Shown: piece by piece, positions 24,185 through 32,634 of the stretch
Layout of the letters: every line of letters starts with the position of its first letter
How positions within the stretch are numbered: position 1 is the stretch's first letter
Assembly (NCBI GenBank): GCA_017473605.1
Contig: JAFUKM010000015.1
Span: 1-42,615, forward strand
Direction of reading: 5' to 3'
DNA: 42,615 bases
From: Clostridia bacterium
Lineage (GTDB): Bacteria; Bacillota; Clostridia; Christensenellales; Borkfalkiaceae
Translations under genes and position numbers: made by a program
The notes under the pieces: model-generated
Seen by the model: the letters and a program-made list of their open reading frames with translations, nothing else
Told to the model about the DNA's origin: nothing
Databases searched by the model: none

Positions 24185-26335
24185 ATGGAATTAACCTTAC
24201 GGAAAATAAGAGAAAATTATGCGGAAAACGACTGCGAAGTGCTTTTGAGAGCGTACGATTTCGCCAAAGCTGCGCACGTCAACCAAAAACGCGCTTCGGG
24301 CGAACCGTATTTTATTCACCCTTGCGCCGTGGCGGAAATTTTGATGGAGCTGGGCTTGGACGCGGCTACGATTGCCGCCGCGCTTTTGCACGACGTCATC
24401 GAAGATACCGCTTCTACCGAAGAGGATATTAAAAAAGAGTTTGGCGACGAAGTGCGTGCGCTCGTGAGCGGCGTTACCAAGCTGGAAAGAATCGTATTCA
24501 AATCGCAAGAGGACGCGGAGGCGGAAAACTTCCGTAAGATTTTCGTTGCGATGGCAAAGGACGTGCGCGTGATTATCATCAAGCTTGCGGACCGTTTGCA
24601 CAATATGCGCTCTTTAAATTTCTTATCGTACGAAAGACAACAGCGTATGGCGAAGGAAACGCTGGAAATTTATACGCCGCTTGCAGGAAGACTTGGTATT
24701 TCGCAAATCAAGTGCGAATTGGAAGACTTGTGTTTGAAATATCTCGACCCCGAAGCGTACGAATATCTCGTATACAATATCCGCGAACGGCTTTCCGAAC
24801 GCAAAGAGTTTGTTTCCCGTATCGTAGAAGAAATTAAGGAAATTATGAAAAAAGACGGCGTGGAAGGGGAAGTATTCGGACGTCCCAAGCATTTCTACTC
24901 CATCTATAAAAAAATGAAGAACAAGGGTAAAACGCTCGACCAAATTTACGATTTGTCCGCCGTGCGCGTTATCGTCAGCGACGTCAAGGAGTGCTATACC
25001 GTTTTGGGTGAAATTCACGAGAAATGGAAGCCTATCCCCGGGCGTATCAAGGATTATATCGCTACGCCCAAACCCAACAAGTATCAATCGCTCCATACCA
25101 CCGTTATGACGGAGTACGGACAGCCGTTTGAAATTCAAATCCGTACCGAAGAAATGCACAAGATTGCTGAATTCGGTATCGCCGCGCATTGGAAATACAA
25201 AGAAGGCAAGACGGAAGAAGCAAACAGCAGTTTTGAGAACAAACTCACTTGGCTGCGCGAAGTGATGGAGTGGGAAGGCGATTTGAAGGATTCTAAGGAA
25301 TTTATCGACGCCTTGAAAACGGAGCTGTACAGCCACGAATTGCTTGTGTTTACGCCCCGCGGCAAGGTTATTTCCCTGCCGCCCGAAGCGACGCCCGTCG
25401 ACTTTGCGTACGCAATTCACTCGGAAGTGGGCAACCATTGTACGGGTGCGAGAGTCAACGCGCGTATCGTGCCGCTTACGACGACGCTCGAAGTGGGGGA
25501 CGTGGTGGAAATTATCACTTCGCCCAACTCCAAAGGACCGTCGCGCGATTGGTTGAAATTTATCAAATCTTCCAGCGCAAAAGCGAAAATCCGTCAGTTC
25601 TATAAGAACGAATTAAAGGAAGAAAATATCCGTTTGGGACAAGCCAAGCTGGAAGAAGAAGCGAAAAAACGCGGCTATGCCCTTTCGGAACTTCTGACTG
25701 CCGACAGTTTCAAACGTATTTCCGAACGCTTCTCGTTTGGGGAACAGGACGAAATGTTCGCCGCCGTGGGTTACGGTTCGGTATCCGTGAACCAAATTTT
25801 GTTCAAGCTCATCGATTATTATCGCAAGGAAACGCCGCTTGCCCTTGATTTGCATACAGGCGCAAAGCGTAGCGGCAAAGGGGACGGCGCCGTGCTTATT
25901 AACGGGCAGGCAGGTATGCTCGTGCGGTTTGCAGGCTGTTGTTCGCCCGTGCCCGGCGACGAAATCGTGGGGTATACTTCCCGCGGTAGGGGCGTGGTCG
26001 TACACCGTCGCGATTGTCCGAATATCGAAGCTGCCGACAAACAACGGTTATTGCCTGCGTCTTGGCGTTTGGAAGAGGGTATGAAACAACGCTTTAACGC
26101 GAACATCTCTATCCGCGCCGCCGACCAAGGTACGGTGCTTTCCGCGCTCTCTCTTGCCGTTGCCGAACTCAAACTGTCCATAGTGGGTGTCAACGGTAGA
26201 ATCGATAAAAACCGTGACGCTATCGTGGACGCGACTATTTCCATTTCCGATACGTCGGAAATCGATTTGCTTATCCGCAAAATGCAATCGGATAAGAGAA
26301 TTTACGAAGTACACCGTATTACTTCTTTATCGTAA
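24185..26335 (+). CDS. rel: Bifunctional (p)ppGpp synthetase/hydrolase Rel
   Basis: A 716-residue Rel/SpoT homologue. Domains in order: HD hydrolase (about 25-180) with HPCAVAEIL and LLHDVIEDT; synthetase (about 235-350) with FYSIYKKMKNKGKTLDQIYDLSAVRVIV and KPNKYQSLHTTVM; TGS (about 380-445) with LVFTPRGKVISLPPEATPVDFAYAIH; a zinc-finger-like segment with AGCCSPVPGDEI; and ACT (about 640-716). HD motifs are intact, so both synthesis and hydrolysis are expected. It makes the stringent-response alarmone when ribosomes stall, a state sensed with L11 (8112). The downstream MBL gene starts 6 bases after the stop. Confidence 0.96.
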   Translation: MELTLRKIRENYAENDCEVLLRAYDFAKAAHVNQKRASGEPYFIHPCAVAEILMELGLDAATIAAALLHDVIEDTASTEEDIKKEFGDEVRALVSGVTKLERIVFKSQEDAEAENFRKIFVAMAKDVRVIIIKLADRLHNMRSLNFLSYERQQRMAKETLEIYTPLAGRLGISQIKCELEDLCLKYLDPEAYEYLVYNIRERLSERKEFVSRIVEEIKEIMKKDGVEGEVFGRPKHFYSIYKKMKNKGKTLDQIYDLSAVRVIVSDVKECYTVLGEIHEKWKPIPGRIKDYIATPKPNKYQSLHTTVMTEYGQPFEIQIRTEEMHKIAEFGIAAHWKYKEGKTEEANSSFENKLTWLREVMEWEGDLKDSKEFIDALKTELYSHELLVFTPRGKVISLPPEATPVDFAYAIHSEVGNHCTGARVNARIVPLTTTLEVGDVVEIITSPNSKGPSRDWLKFIKSSSAKAKIRQFYKNELKEENIRLGQAKLEEEAKKRGYALSELLTADSFKRISERFSFGEQDEMFAAVGYGSVSVNQILFKLIDYYRKETPLALDLHTGAKRSGKGDGAVLINGQAGMLVRFAGCCSPVPGDEIVGYTSRGRGVVVHRRDCPNIEAADKQRLLPASWRLEEGMKQRFNANISIRAADQGTVLSALSLAVAELKLSIVGVNGRIDKNRDAIVDATISISDTSEIDLLIRKMQSDKRIYEVHRITSLS

Positions 26336-26341
26336 AAGCGT

Positions 26342-26965
26342 ATGCAAATTATCAGAATTTCACCGCGCGGTTTCGGGGCGAATACCTACGTTATCACGCG
26401 GGACAACAAAAACGCTATCGTCATAGACCCGGCGCAAAAACGTGTGGAAGGCGAGCTGATGAAATTGGGCTTGACGGCGCAATACGTGCTCCTTACCCAT
26501 TGCCATTTCGACCACGTGGGCGGGGTTGCGGCGTTGCAACAGGCAGGCGCGAAAGTGCTTTGCTCGGATAGAGAAAAACCGCTTATCGGGACTTCCGCGG
26601 ACCTGTTCGACGCGTTCGGCGCGCCGAGAGAGTATTTTTACGCGGACGAAACGCTTACGGATGGAGAAACGCGGACGCTTTGCGGTATAACGGTGCAAAC
26701 GCTGTGTACGCCCGGGCATACGGCAGGGGGCGCGTGCTACTTGATTGCCGATACCGACGGGCAAAAATATCTGTTTACGGGAGATACGCTTTTTGCAGGC
26801 AGTATCGGCAGGACGGATTTTCCTACGGGCAGTATCGGGGCGCTTCGGACGAGTTTGAAAAAGCTTGCCGACCTTGACGGGGATATGGCGGTGTATCCGG
26901 GGCACGAAGAAGGTACGACGCTGGAAAGGGAACGGAAAACCAATCCGTTTATGGTAGATTTATAA
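26342..26965 (+). CDS. MBL-fold hydrolase, glyoxalase II-like
   Basis: A 207-residue metallo-beta-lactamase-fold enzyme. The metal motif is LTHCHFDHVGG, with further ligands in CTPGHTAGG, FTGDTLFAGSIGRTDF and VYPGHEEGTTL. This set matches the short glyoxalase II-like hydrolases that sit between rel and hemZ in many Clostridia. They hydrolyse thioesters or related substrates; the natural one is not known. There are 6 bases to rel and 10 to hemZ, so it belongs to that operon. Confidence 0.9.
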   Translation: MQIIRISPRGFGANTYVITRDNKNAIVIDPAQKRVEGELMKLGLTAQYVLLTHCHFDHVGGVAALQQAGAKVLCSDREKPLIGTSADLFDAFGAPREYFYADETLTDGETRTLCGITVQTLCTPGHTAGGACYLIADTDGQKYLFTGDTLFAGSIGRTDFPTGSIGALRTSLKKLADLDGDMAVYPGHEEGTTLERERKTNPFMVDL

Positions 26966-26975
26966 GGATAAGAGT

Positions 26976-28352
26976 ATGCTTACTACCGATTGCGCATTTT
27001 TGGAAAACGAATTACTGGACGCGGCGCGTTTGTTCAAAACGCAGCCGCGTTCTATCGTACATACTTTCCGTTTTGAAAACGGTGTTTTCTACAACGATTT
27101 TGAAATAGACGGGGAAAAATACGCCTTTGAAGACATAGGGCAGGTATGCGACGAGCTGCATTTTAAGCGGTTGGAACGGCGTTTTGCCAAGCTTCGTTTA
27201 TACGAAGTTTTAAGCGAGAAATACGGCGAAAAAATGCCTTGGGGTGCGCTTACGGGTATCCGTCCTACCAAACTTGCTTATACGGAAACGGAAGAAGGGA
27301 ACGATTTTATCGCGCTCTTTCAAAAAATGGGGGTACGGGAAGAAAATATCCGTCTTGTGGAGCGTACGATAGAAGCGCAAAAGGGGATTTACGAGAAAAA
27401 GGACGGCAATACCGATTTGTTCGTTTCCATACCTTTTTGTCCCACCAAGTGCGCGTATTGTTCGTTTATTACCGCGCCTATTGATAAGACGAAACATTTT
27501 ATCGCGCCCTATCTCGACGCGCTCGAAAAGGAAATAGCGGCGGCGGAAGAAAGCGTGGGAAAACTTCGAAGCGTATATATCGGCGGCGGTACGCCTTTTG
27601 CGCTCGATACCCCCGATTTGGAACGGGTTTTAAGAGCGTTAAAACCGCTTATTTCGCGGTTTAATCCCTGCGCCGAGTATACCGTGGAAGCAGGGCGGCC
27701 CGACGTGTTTTCGGACGAAAAATTGGCGCTGCTAAAAGAATACGGCGTAACGAGAATTTGTATCAATCCGCAGACGTTTTCAAACGAAACGCTCGTAAAA
27801 ATCGGGCGCAAACACACGGTGGAAGATTTTTATAAGGCGTACGCGCTTGCCGAGAAATACGGGTTTTCCGTGAATATCGATTTGATTGCGGGTTTGGACG
27901 GGGAAACGGTGGAAACGTTTGCAAAAGGCGTGCAAAAGGCGGTGGAAACGGGGGCGGACAACATCACCGTGCACTGTTTGTCGTTGAAATCGGGCGCGAA
28001 GCTCAAAGAAGAGATATCGTATATCGAAAACGACGGGATTTCCGCGATGGTGGCGGCGTCGAGAGAGATTTTGGGCAAGGCGGGATACGAGCCGTATTAT
28101 ATGTACCGTCAAAAATACCAAGCGGGGAATAACGAGAACGTGGGCTGGACGAGAAAGGGGAAAGCCTGCGTATACAATATCGACGTGATGGAAGAAACCG
28201 CCGATAACTTGGCGGTGGGGGCGAACGCCGTTTCCAAGCGCGTCTTCAACGAAAAGGGACTCATTACCCGATTTGCTTCGCAAAAGGATTTGAAAACGTA
28301 TATCGAGCGCGTGGACGAAATTATAGAGAAAAAGCGGAAATTTTTTGAATAA
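26976..28352 (+). CDS. hemZ: Coproporphyrinogen dehydrogenase HemZ (radical SAM)
   Basis: A 458-residue radical SAM enzyme. The N-terminal 145 residues are the HemZ-specific region with ALTGIRPTKLAY. The cluster motif is C155-x3-C159-x2-C162 in IPFCPTKCAYCSFI, followed by YIGGGTPFALD and the SVNIDLIAGLDGET strand. C-terminal MYRQKYQAGNNENVGW is typical of HemN/HemZ-type enzymes. By family it converts coproporphyrinogen III to protoporphyrinogen without oxygen. No other haem gene is present in the window, and many Clostridia keep hemZ at this locus without a full pathway, so the real substrate is uncertain. Confidence 0.9.
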   Translation: MLTTDCAFLENELLDAARLFKTQPRSIVHTFRFENGVFYNDFEIDGEKYAFEDIGQVCDELHFKRLERRFAKLRLYEVLSEKYGEKMPWGALTGIRPTKLAYTETEEGNDFIALFQKMGVREENIRLVERTIEAQKGIYEKKDGNTDLFVSIPFCPTKCAYCSFITAPIDKTKHFIAPYLDALEKEIAAAEESVGKLRSVYIGGGTPFALDTPDLERVLRALKPLISRFNPCAEYTVEAGRPDVFSDEKLALLKEYGVTRICINPQTFSNETLVKIGRKHTVEDFYKAYALAEKYGFSVNIDLIAGLDGETVETFAKGVQKAVETGADNITVHCLSLKSGAKLKEEISYIENDGISAMVAASREILGKAGYEPYYMYRQKYQAGNNENVGWTRKGKACVYNIDVMEETADNLAVGANAVSKRVFNEKGLITRFASQKDLKTYIERVDEIIEKKRKFFE

Positions 28353-28387
28353 CACGGAAAAAAGTAGGGAAAAGCAGTGGATTTTTG

Positions 28388-28416
28388 TTTACTTTTGTAG
28401 AGCAAAGTGTTATAAT
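28388..28416 (+). promoter_or_regulatory. Promoter of rpsO
   Basis: TTTACT (28388-28393), a 17-bp spacer, perfect TATAAT (28411-28416). Confidence 0.7.
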
Positions 28417-28427
28417 AGCAATAACGG

Positions 28428-28465
28428 TTGCAAAGAGAATCGATTCTCCACGTTTCCCTTTGCAA
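28428..28465 (+). promoter_or_regulatory. Structured leader of rpsO, probable S15 autoregulatory element
   Basis: The stem ttgcaaa/tttgcaa (28428-28434 and 28459-28465) encloses the 14-base palindrome gagaatcgattctc (28435-28448). A second hairpin can therefore stack inside the first. S15 represses its own mRNA by binding leader structures in several bacteria. The fold is seen here; the role is inferred. Confidence 0.5.
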
Positions 28466-28499
28466 TACGAGATACCATTCCATAGGAGGATAAAAAGAA

Positions 28500-28754
28500 A
28501 TGGAAAAGAAGGAAATCATTGCAAAATTTGCTACCCACGAAGGCGACACCGGTTCGCCCGAAGTACAAATCGCTTTGCTCACGCAAAGAATCAACCACCT
28601 CAACGAACACTTGAAAGCGCACAAGCAGGATAACCACTCCCGTCGCGGTCTTTTGAAGATGGTTGGTAAGCGTCGCGGTCTTTTGGATTACCTGAAAGAA
28701 AAGGATATCGCAAGATACAGAGCGATCATTGAAGCGTTGGGGCTTCGTAAATAA
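28500..28754 (+). CDS. rpsO: 30S ribosomal protein S15
   Basis: An 84-residue protein, slightly short of the usual 88-89. It has the conserved [55 protein letters not shown] block, which binds 16S rRNA helices 20-22 and organises the platform. An aggagg site precedes ATG 28500. A terminator separates it from pnp, the standard order. Confidence 0.97.
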   Translation: MEKKEIIAKFATHEGDTGSPEVQIALLTQRINHLNEHLKAHKQDNHSRRGLLKMVGKRRGLLDYLKEKDIARYRAIIEALGLRK

Positions 28755-28765
28755 TGCAAAACGCG

Positions 28766-28796
28766 AAAGAGCGGGTGTTTTAACTCGCTCTTTTTC
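28766..28796 (+). terminator. Terminator of rpsO
   Basis: A 9-bp stem, agagcgggt with actcgctct (one G-U pair), is followed by a run of five T. Confidence 0.85.
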
Positions 28797-28861
28797 GTGT
28801 AATAAAACGGAAAAGCGGACAAGCTTTCGGCATAAGGCTTTTTGGCGCGCTCCGTTTTTAT

Positions 28862-28894
28862 ATCCGCTTGCCGATAAGGGCGGCGTAAGCGGAC
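28862..28894 (+). promoter_or_regulatory. Hairpin in the pnp leader
   Basis: tccgcttgccg and cggcgtaagcgga form a 7-bp plus 4-bp stem with a small bulge, about 40 bases before pnp. There is no T-run. In other bacteria pnp controls itself through cleavage of a leader stem-loop; that role is only a suggestion here. Confidence 0.45.
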
Positions 28895-28934
28895 AAGAAC
28901 AACAAAGAATAACAGAAAAAGGAGAACAAAAAAT

Positions 28935-31034
28935 ATGCCAAACTTAAATGAAGCAAAAGTATTCAAGACCGATTATGCGGGCAGAGAACTCGTTGTAGAA
29001 ATCGGCAAGTATGCAGAACAGGCGAACGGCGCGTGCTTGGTGCGTTGCGGCGACACCGTGGTACACGTTTCCGTTTGTATGTCCGAAACGGCGAGAGAAG
29101 GTATGGATTTCTTCCCCCTGTCCGTAGATTACGAAGAAAAAATGTTCGCGGTAGGTAAAATTCCCGGCGGTTTCAAAAAGCGCGAAGGCAGAGCGTCCGA
29201 TAAGGCGATTTTGACCAGCCGTTTGATTGACAGACCTATCCGTCCCCTTTTCCCGAAGGGAATTTTCAACGACGTCGTCGTTGTGGCTACCGCGCTTTCC
29301 GTAGACCCCGATATCTCGCCCGAACCTTTGGCGATGGTCGGTTCGTCTATCGCGCTTTCCATCTCCGATATCCCTTGGGCAGGCCCTACGGGTTCGGTTG
29401 TCGTTGGTTGCGTGGATGGTAAGTACGTGATTAACCCCAACGTAGAAGAACGCGCGAAGAGCACGATTCATCTCAACCTTGCAGGCACGAGCGACGCAAT
29501 CCTTATGATTGAAGCGGGCGCAAACGAAGTTACCGACGCGGAAATGGTCGGCGCGATTATGTTCGGCCACGAAGAAATCAAAAAGGTTTGCGCTTGGATT
29601 GCAAGCGAAATCGTACCCGTTGTAGGCAAGCCTAAAAAGGAAATGGAATTCTACCATATCCCCGAAGACCTTGACGCGGCGGTAAAAGCGTACGGCTACG
29701 ACAAGCTCTATGCGGCGCTCGATACGTTCGACAGACAAGAAAGACAAGCAAAGCAAGCGGCGGCGGAAGCGGAAATTATCGAACACTTTAAAGAAATTTA
29801 TCCCGACCAAATCCGTGAAGTGAAAGATTCCATTTACTATATCGTAAAGGGTATCGTTCGCGCAAAGATTTTCGACGGCGTTCGTCCCGACGGCAGAAAA
29901 TTGGACGAAGTTCGTCCTATTTGGTGCGAACACGGTATTCTTCCCAGAGTACACGGCTCGGCGGTATTCACGCGCGGTCAAACGCAAGCGATTACCACCT
30001 GTACGCTCGGTATGCTCGGCGAAGCGCAACGTATGGAAGGGCTTGACGAAGAAGAAGAAAAGAGATATATGCACCAATACAACTTCCCCGGCTATTCCAC
30101 GGGCGAAGCAAAGGCGCTCCGCAGCCCCGGACGTCGTGAAATCGGACACGGCGCGCTCGCTGAACGCGCGCTCGTTCCCGTAATTCCTTCCCCAGAAGAA
30201 TTCCCGTACGCTATCCGCGTAGTATCGGACATTTATTCGTCCAACGGCTCTTCGTCGATGGCTTCCGTTTGCGGCTCTACGATGTCGCTTATGGACGCAG
30301 GCGTGCCCATTAAAGCGCCCGTTGCAGGCTGCGCGATGGGGCTTGTTAAGGACCAAGAAACGGGCAAGTACGTGATTATGACGGATATCCAAGGCTTGGA
30401 AGACTTCCTTGGCGATATGGACTTTAAGGTGGCCGGTACGGACAAGGGTATCACGGCTATCCAAATGGATATCAAGATTAAGGGTATCTCCGAACAAATT
30501 ATGCTTGACGCTATTGCGAAAGCGCAACTTGCGAGAAAGCATATCCTTGGTAAGATGCTCGATTGTATCCCCGAAGTGAAGGAAGAACTTTCCGTATACG
30601 CGCCCAAGATTGTTACGTTTAAAATCAATCCCGAAAAGATTGGCGACGTGGTTGGTAAGCAAGGCAAAGTTATCAACAAGATTATCGAACAAACGGGTAC
30701 GAAAATCGATATCGAAGAAGACGGTACGGTATGTATCGCTTGCTACGGCGATATTGCCAACGCAAACCGCGCGAAAGCGATTGTCGAATCGATTGCGCAC
30801 GACCCCGAAGTGGGCGATATGTTCGTAGGCGTGGTCGTTCGTATTCTTTCCAAGGTGGGCGCGTTCGTAGAGTTCGCTCCCGGTAAGGACGGTATGGTAC
30901 ACATCTCCAAGCTTTCCGAACAGAGAGTAAACCAAGTGGAAGACGTACTCAATATCGGCGACAAGGTGAAAGTGGAAATCATCAAAATCGGCGAAAAGGG
31001 TATCGATTTGCGCTTGCTTGAAAAGATGGACTAA
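28935..31034 (+). CDS. pnp: Polyribonucleotide nucleotidyltransferase (PNPase)
   Basis: A 699-residue phosphorolytic 3'-5' exoribonuclease of full family length. Domains: two RNase PH folds (about 10-220 and 315-540) around a helical linker, then KH (about 555-615, VVGKQGKVINKIIEQTG) and S1 (about 622-695, VGVVVRILSKVGAFVEFAPGKDGMVHIS). Conserved FSVDYEEKMFAVGKIPGGF-type (here FPLSVDYEEKMFAVGKIPGG) and DAGVPIKAPVAGCAMGL segments are present. It degrades mRNA in the cytosol as part of the degradosome. An aaggag site precedes ATG 28935, and its own terminator follows. Confidence 0.97.
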   Translation: MPNLNEAKVFKTDYAGRELVVEIGKYAEQANGACLVRCGDTVVHVSVCMSETAREGMDFFPLSVDYEEKMFAVGKIPGGFKKREGRASDKAILTSRLIDRPIRPLFPKGIFNDVVVVATALSVDPDISPEPLAMVGSSIALSISDIPWAGPTGSVVVGCVDGKYVINPNVEERAKSTIHLNLAGTSDAILMIEAGANEVTDAEMVGAIMFGHEEIKKVCAWIASEIVPVVGKPKKEMEFYHIPEDLDAAVKAYGYDKLYAALDTFDRQERQAKQAAAEAEIIEHFKEIYPDQIREVKDSIYYIVKGIVRAKIFDGVRPDGRKLDEVRPIWCEHGILPRVHGSAVFTRGQTQAITTCTLGMLGEAQRMEGLDEEEEKRYMHQYNFPGYSTGEAKALRSPGRREIGHGALAERALVPVIPSPEEFPYAIRVVSDIYSSNGSSSMASVCGSTMSLMDAGVPIKAPVAGCAMGLVKDQETGKYVIMTDIQGLEDFLGDMDFKVAGTDKGITAIQMDIKIKGISEQIMLDAIAKAQLARKHILGKMLDCIPEVKEELSVYAPKIVTFKINPEKIGDVVGKQGKVINKIIEQTGTKIDIEEDGTVCIACYGDIANANRAKAIVESIAHDPEVGDMFVGVVVRILSKVGAFVEFAPGKDGMVHISKLSEQRVNQVEDVLNIGDKVKVEIIKIGEKGIDLRLLEKMD

Positions 31035-31050
31035 TCGAAAAGTAAATAAA

Positions 31051-31081
31051 AAACTCGGCTTATTATAAGCCGAGTTTTTTA
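31051..31081 (+). terminator. Terminator of pnp
   Basis: The perfect 11-bp stem aactcggctta/taagccgagtt is followed by six T. Confidence 0.92.
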
Positions 31082-31091
31082 CTTAAAGCGC

Positions 31092-31120
31092 TTGAAAAAA
31101 GCTTAAAAATATGCTATACT
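31092..31120 (+). promoter_or_regulatory. Promoter of the GIY-YIG gene
   Basis: TTGAAA (31092-31097), a 17-bp spacer, TGcTATACT with the extended TG (-10 at 31115-31120). Confidence 0.75.
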
Positions 31121-31157
31121 GATTTTCAAATAAAGGCAAATTATAGAGGTTGGACTT

Positions 31158-32003
31158 ATGATAAACTTACACGAATTGGTTGGGATAGACGAAACGGATT
31201 TTTGTAATTATAAGGTACATTTTGCTACGGGGGGACACGACCAACAAGAACCGTATAAAGCTTTCTTGATTGATGATTTTAAGAATTGGCAAGAACATCA
31301 AACGGAAAAAAATTGGAGCAGAGAATATATCTTGTCTTTAATTTATTACGATAAGTATATTTGGATGTTCGGTGGAGTGTATAAGGTATTGCCGACAGAA
31401 CCTGTGCCTATCGAGGACGCAAACGGTTGGAAAGGGTGGAAATATGAAACCGAATTAACAGATAAAGCCACCGAATACATCGGCAGGGCGTTTTTTAGAT
31501 ATAAGAAAGAGTTTCGCGCCTCCTATCCAACTCTTGAATTAGACCCGAAAAACGGAGAGCCTATTGCAAAAATGCCGTTGTCGCACATTTTAGATAAACG
31601 GGTTGCGCTTACCGATTTTTTAGGATTTGACCAAGTGAATATAGATTATAAAACCTTGAAACATATTGTTTCGGATAATATTTTATCTTGGAAATCAGCC
31701 TTGTCAAACGTGAAAGGTATTTATTTAATAGTAGATACTTTATCGGGCAAACAATACGTTGGCAGCGCATATGGCGATGATTGTATTTGGCAACGCTGGG
31801 TAAATTACGCGAAAGACGGACACGGTGGCAACGTTGAACTGAAAGCATTGCTGAAAACCAATGGAGAAGAATACAAATATAATTTCAAATATTCCATTTT
31901 GGAAGTTTGTAATATGAATTTAGGGAACGAATACATAATAGAAAGAGAAACACATTGGAAAGAAGTATTATTAACTCGTCGTTTCGGATTGAATAAAAAT
32001 TAA
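31158..32003 (+). CDS. GIY-YIG nuclease family protein with unknown N-terminal domain
   Basis: A 281-residue protein. The C-terminal 95 residues carry a GIY-YIG core: KGIYLIVDTLSGKQYVGSA, the Arg in IWQRWVNY, the Glu in IIERETHWKEVL and a final Asn, so all catalytic positions appear present. The N-terminal 185 residues include an aromatic segment (EYILSLIYYDKYIWMFGGVYKV) that I do not recognise beyond uncharacterised GIY-YIG proteins. The gene is A+T-rich against its neighbours and stands alone between pnp and a GNAT gene with its own promoter and terminator, which suggests acquisition. No partner methylase or intron is present, so it may be a solitary DNA-cutting or defence protein. Confidence 0.75.
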   Translation: MINLHELVGIDETDFCNYKVHFATGGHDQQEPYKAFLIDDFKNWQEHQTEKNWSREYILSLIYYDKYIWMFGGVYKVLPTEPVPIEDANGWKGWKYETELTDKATEYIGRAFFRYKKEFRASYPTLELDPKNGEPIAKMPLSHILDKRVALTDFLGFDQVNIDYKTLKHIVSDNILSWKSALSNVKGIYLIVDTLSGKQYVGSAYGDDCIWQRWVNYAKDGHGGNVELKALLKTNGEEYKYNFKYSILEVCNMNLGNEYIIERETHWKEVLLTRRFGLNKN

Positions 32004-32008
32004 AAAAC

Positions 32009-32040
32009 AAACGGCGGAGCTGTATTGCTCAGCCGTTTTT
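32009..32040. terminator. Terminator between convergent GIY-YIG and GNAT genes
   Basis: The stem acggc-g-gagc/gctc-a-gccgt has one mismatch, a T-run on the right and an A-run on the left. It is usable from both sides. Confidence 0.75.
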
Positions 32041-32050
32041 GCGTGTATAA

Positions 32051-32509
32051 TTAAATTTTCTTTCTTAATATGTAATCGTGGTTGACCATACCGTTGCCAA
32101 GGTCTACGTCTACCGTCTTTTCAATAACAAAGCCGTTTTTTTGATAACAACGTATCGCCCTTGCGTTGGCTTGGTTTGCGCTTAAAACGAGGTCTTTTTC
32201 GCGCTTTGCCATAAAAGCGAACGCTTGCGCGGGGTAGCCTTTTCCGCGCGCCTCGGGGCGCAAATACAGCTTGTCCATATACGTTTCCTTTTCCCGTTCC
32301 ACGAAAACGAGTACGCCATCTTTTCCGAGTTTATAATACTCGTAACCCAAGGCACGGTATTCGTTTAAGCCCTTTTCCGAAAAAAATTTATCGAGTAAAA
32401 AATCGATTTGCGCTTTGGGTAAAATTTGTCCGTACGTTTCGTGCCAAAGGGGGTGCATAAATTGATAAATATCCGCAAAGTCTTGCGGAGTAAAAGCCGT
32501 GATTTCCAT
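32051..32509 (-). CDS. GNAT-family N-acetyltransferase
   Basis: A 152-residue acetyltransferase. It starts MEITAFTPQDFADIYQFMHPLWHETYG. Motif A is LYLRPEARGKGYPAQAFAFM, the acetyl-CoA-binding loop (R/Q-x-x-G-x-G/A type), and motif B contains ANQANARAIRCYQKNGFVIEKT. It transfers acetyl from acetyl-CoA to an amine; the acceptor is unknown. On the minus strand the start codon lies only 6 bases after a perfect -10, so there is no room for a ribosome site and the mRNA appears leaderless. An upstream start would lie inside the promoter. Confidence 0.85.
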   Translation of the reverse strand: MEITAFTPQDFADIYQFMHPLWHETYGQILPKAQIDFLLDKFFSEKGLNEYRALGYEYYKLGKDGVLVFVEREKETYMDKLYLRPEARGKGYPAQAFAFMAKREKDLVLSANQANARAIRCYQKNGFVIEKTVDVDLGNGMVNHDYILRKKI

Positions 32510-32515
32510 ACTCGT

Positions 32516-32544
32516 ATTATACAGCGTTACGCGCGGAAAGTCAA
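32516..32544 (-). promoter_or_regulatory. Promoter of the GNAT gene, giving a leaderless mRNA
   Basis: On the minus strand TTGACT (32544-32539), a 17-bp spacer and perfect TATAAT (32521-32516). Transcription start, normally about 7 bases on, falls at 32509, the A of the ATG. Confidence 0.8.
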
Positions 32545-32574
32545 AGGTTTTTTTGTGGAATTTTGTAAAAACGG

Positions 32575-32604
32575 TTGACCAAAGCATACTCTTTGTATTA
32601 TAAT
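32575..32604 (+). promoter_or_regulatory. Promoter of the zinc-ribbon membrane protein gene
   Basis: TTGACC (32575-32580), an 18-bp spacer, perfect TATAAT (32599-32604). Confidence 0.75.
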
Positions 32605-32634
32605 AGAGTTAGAACAAAAAGGAGAGTAATTCTT

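Noticed and set aside
28815-28900. Direct repeat gcggacaag in the pnp leader as a mobile element end
   Set aside because: The 9-base copies are better explained as arms of leader hairpins; no inverted ends or insertion are visible.
28944-30935. 663-codon minus-strand open frame opposite pnp
   Set aside because: pnp is certain on the other strand; this is an antisense shadow.
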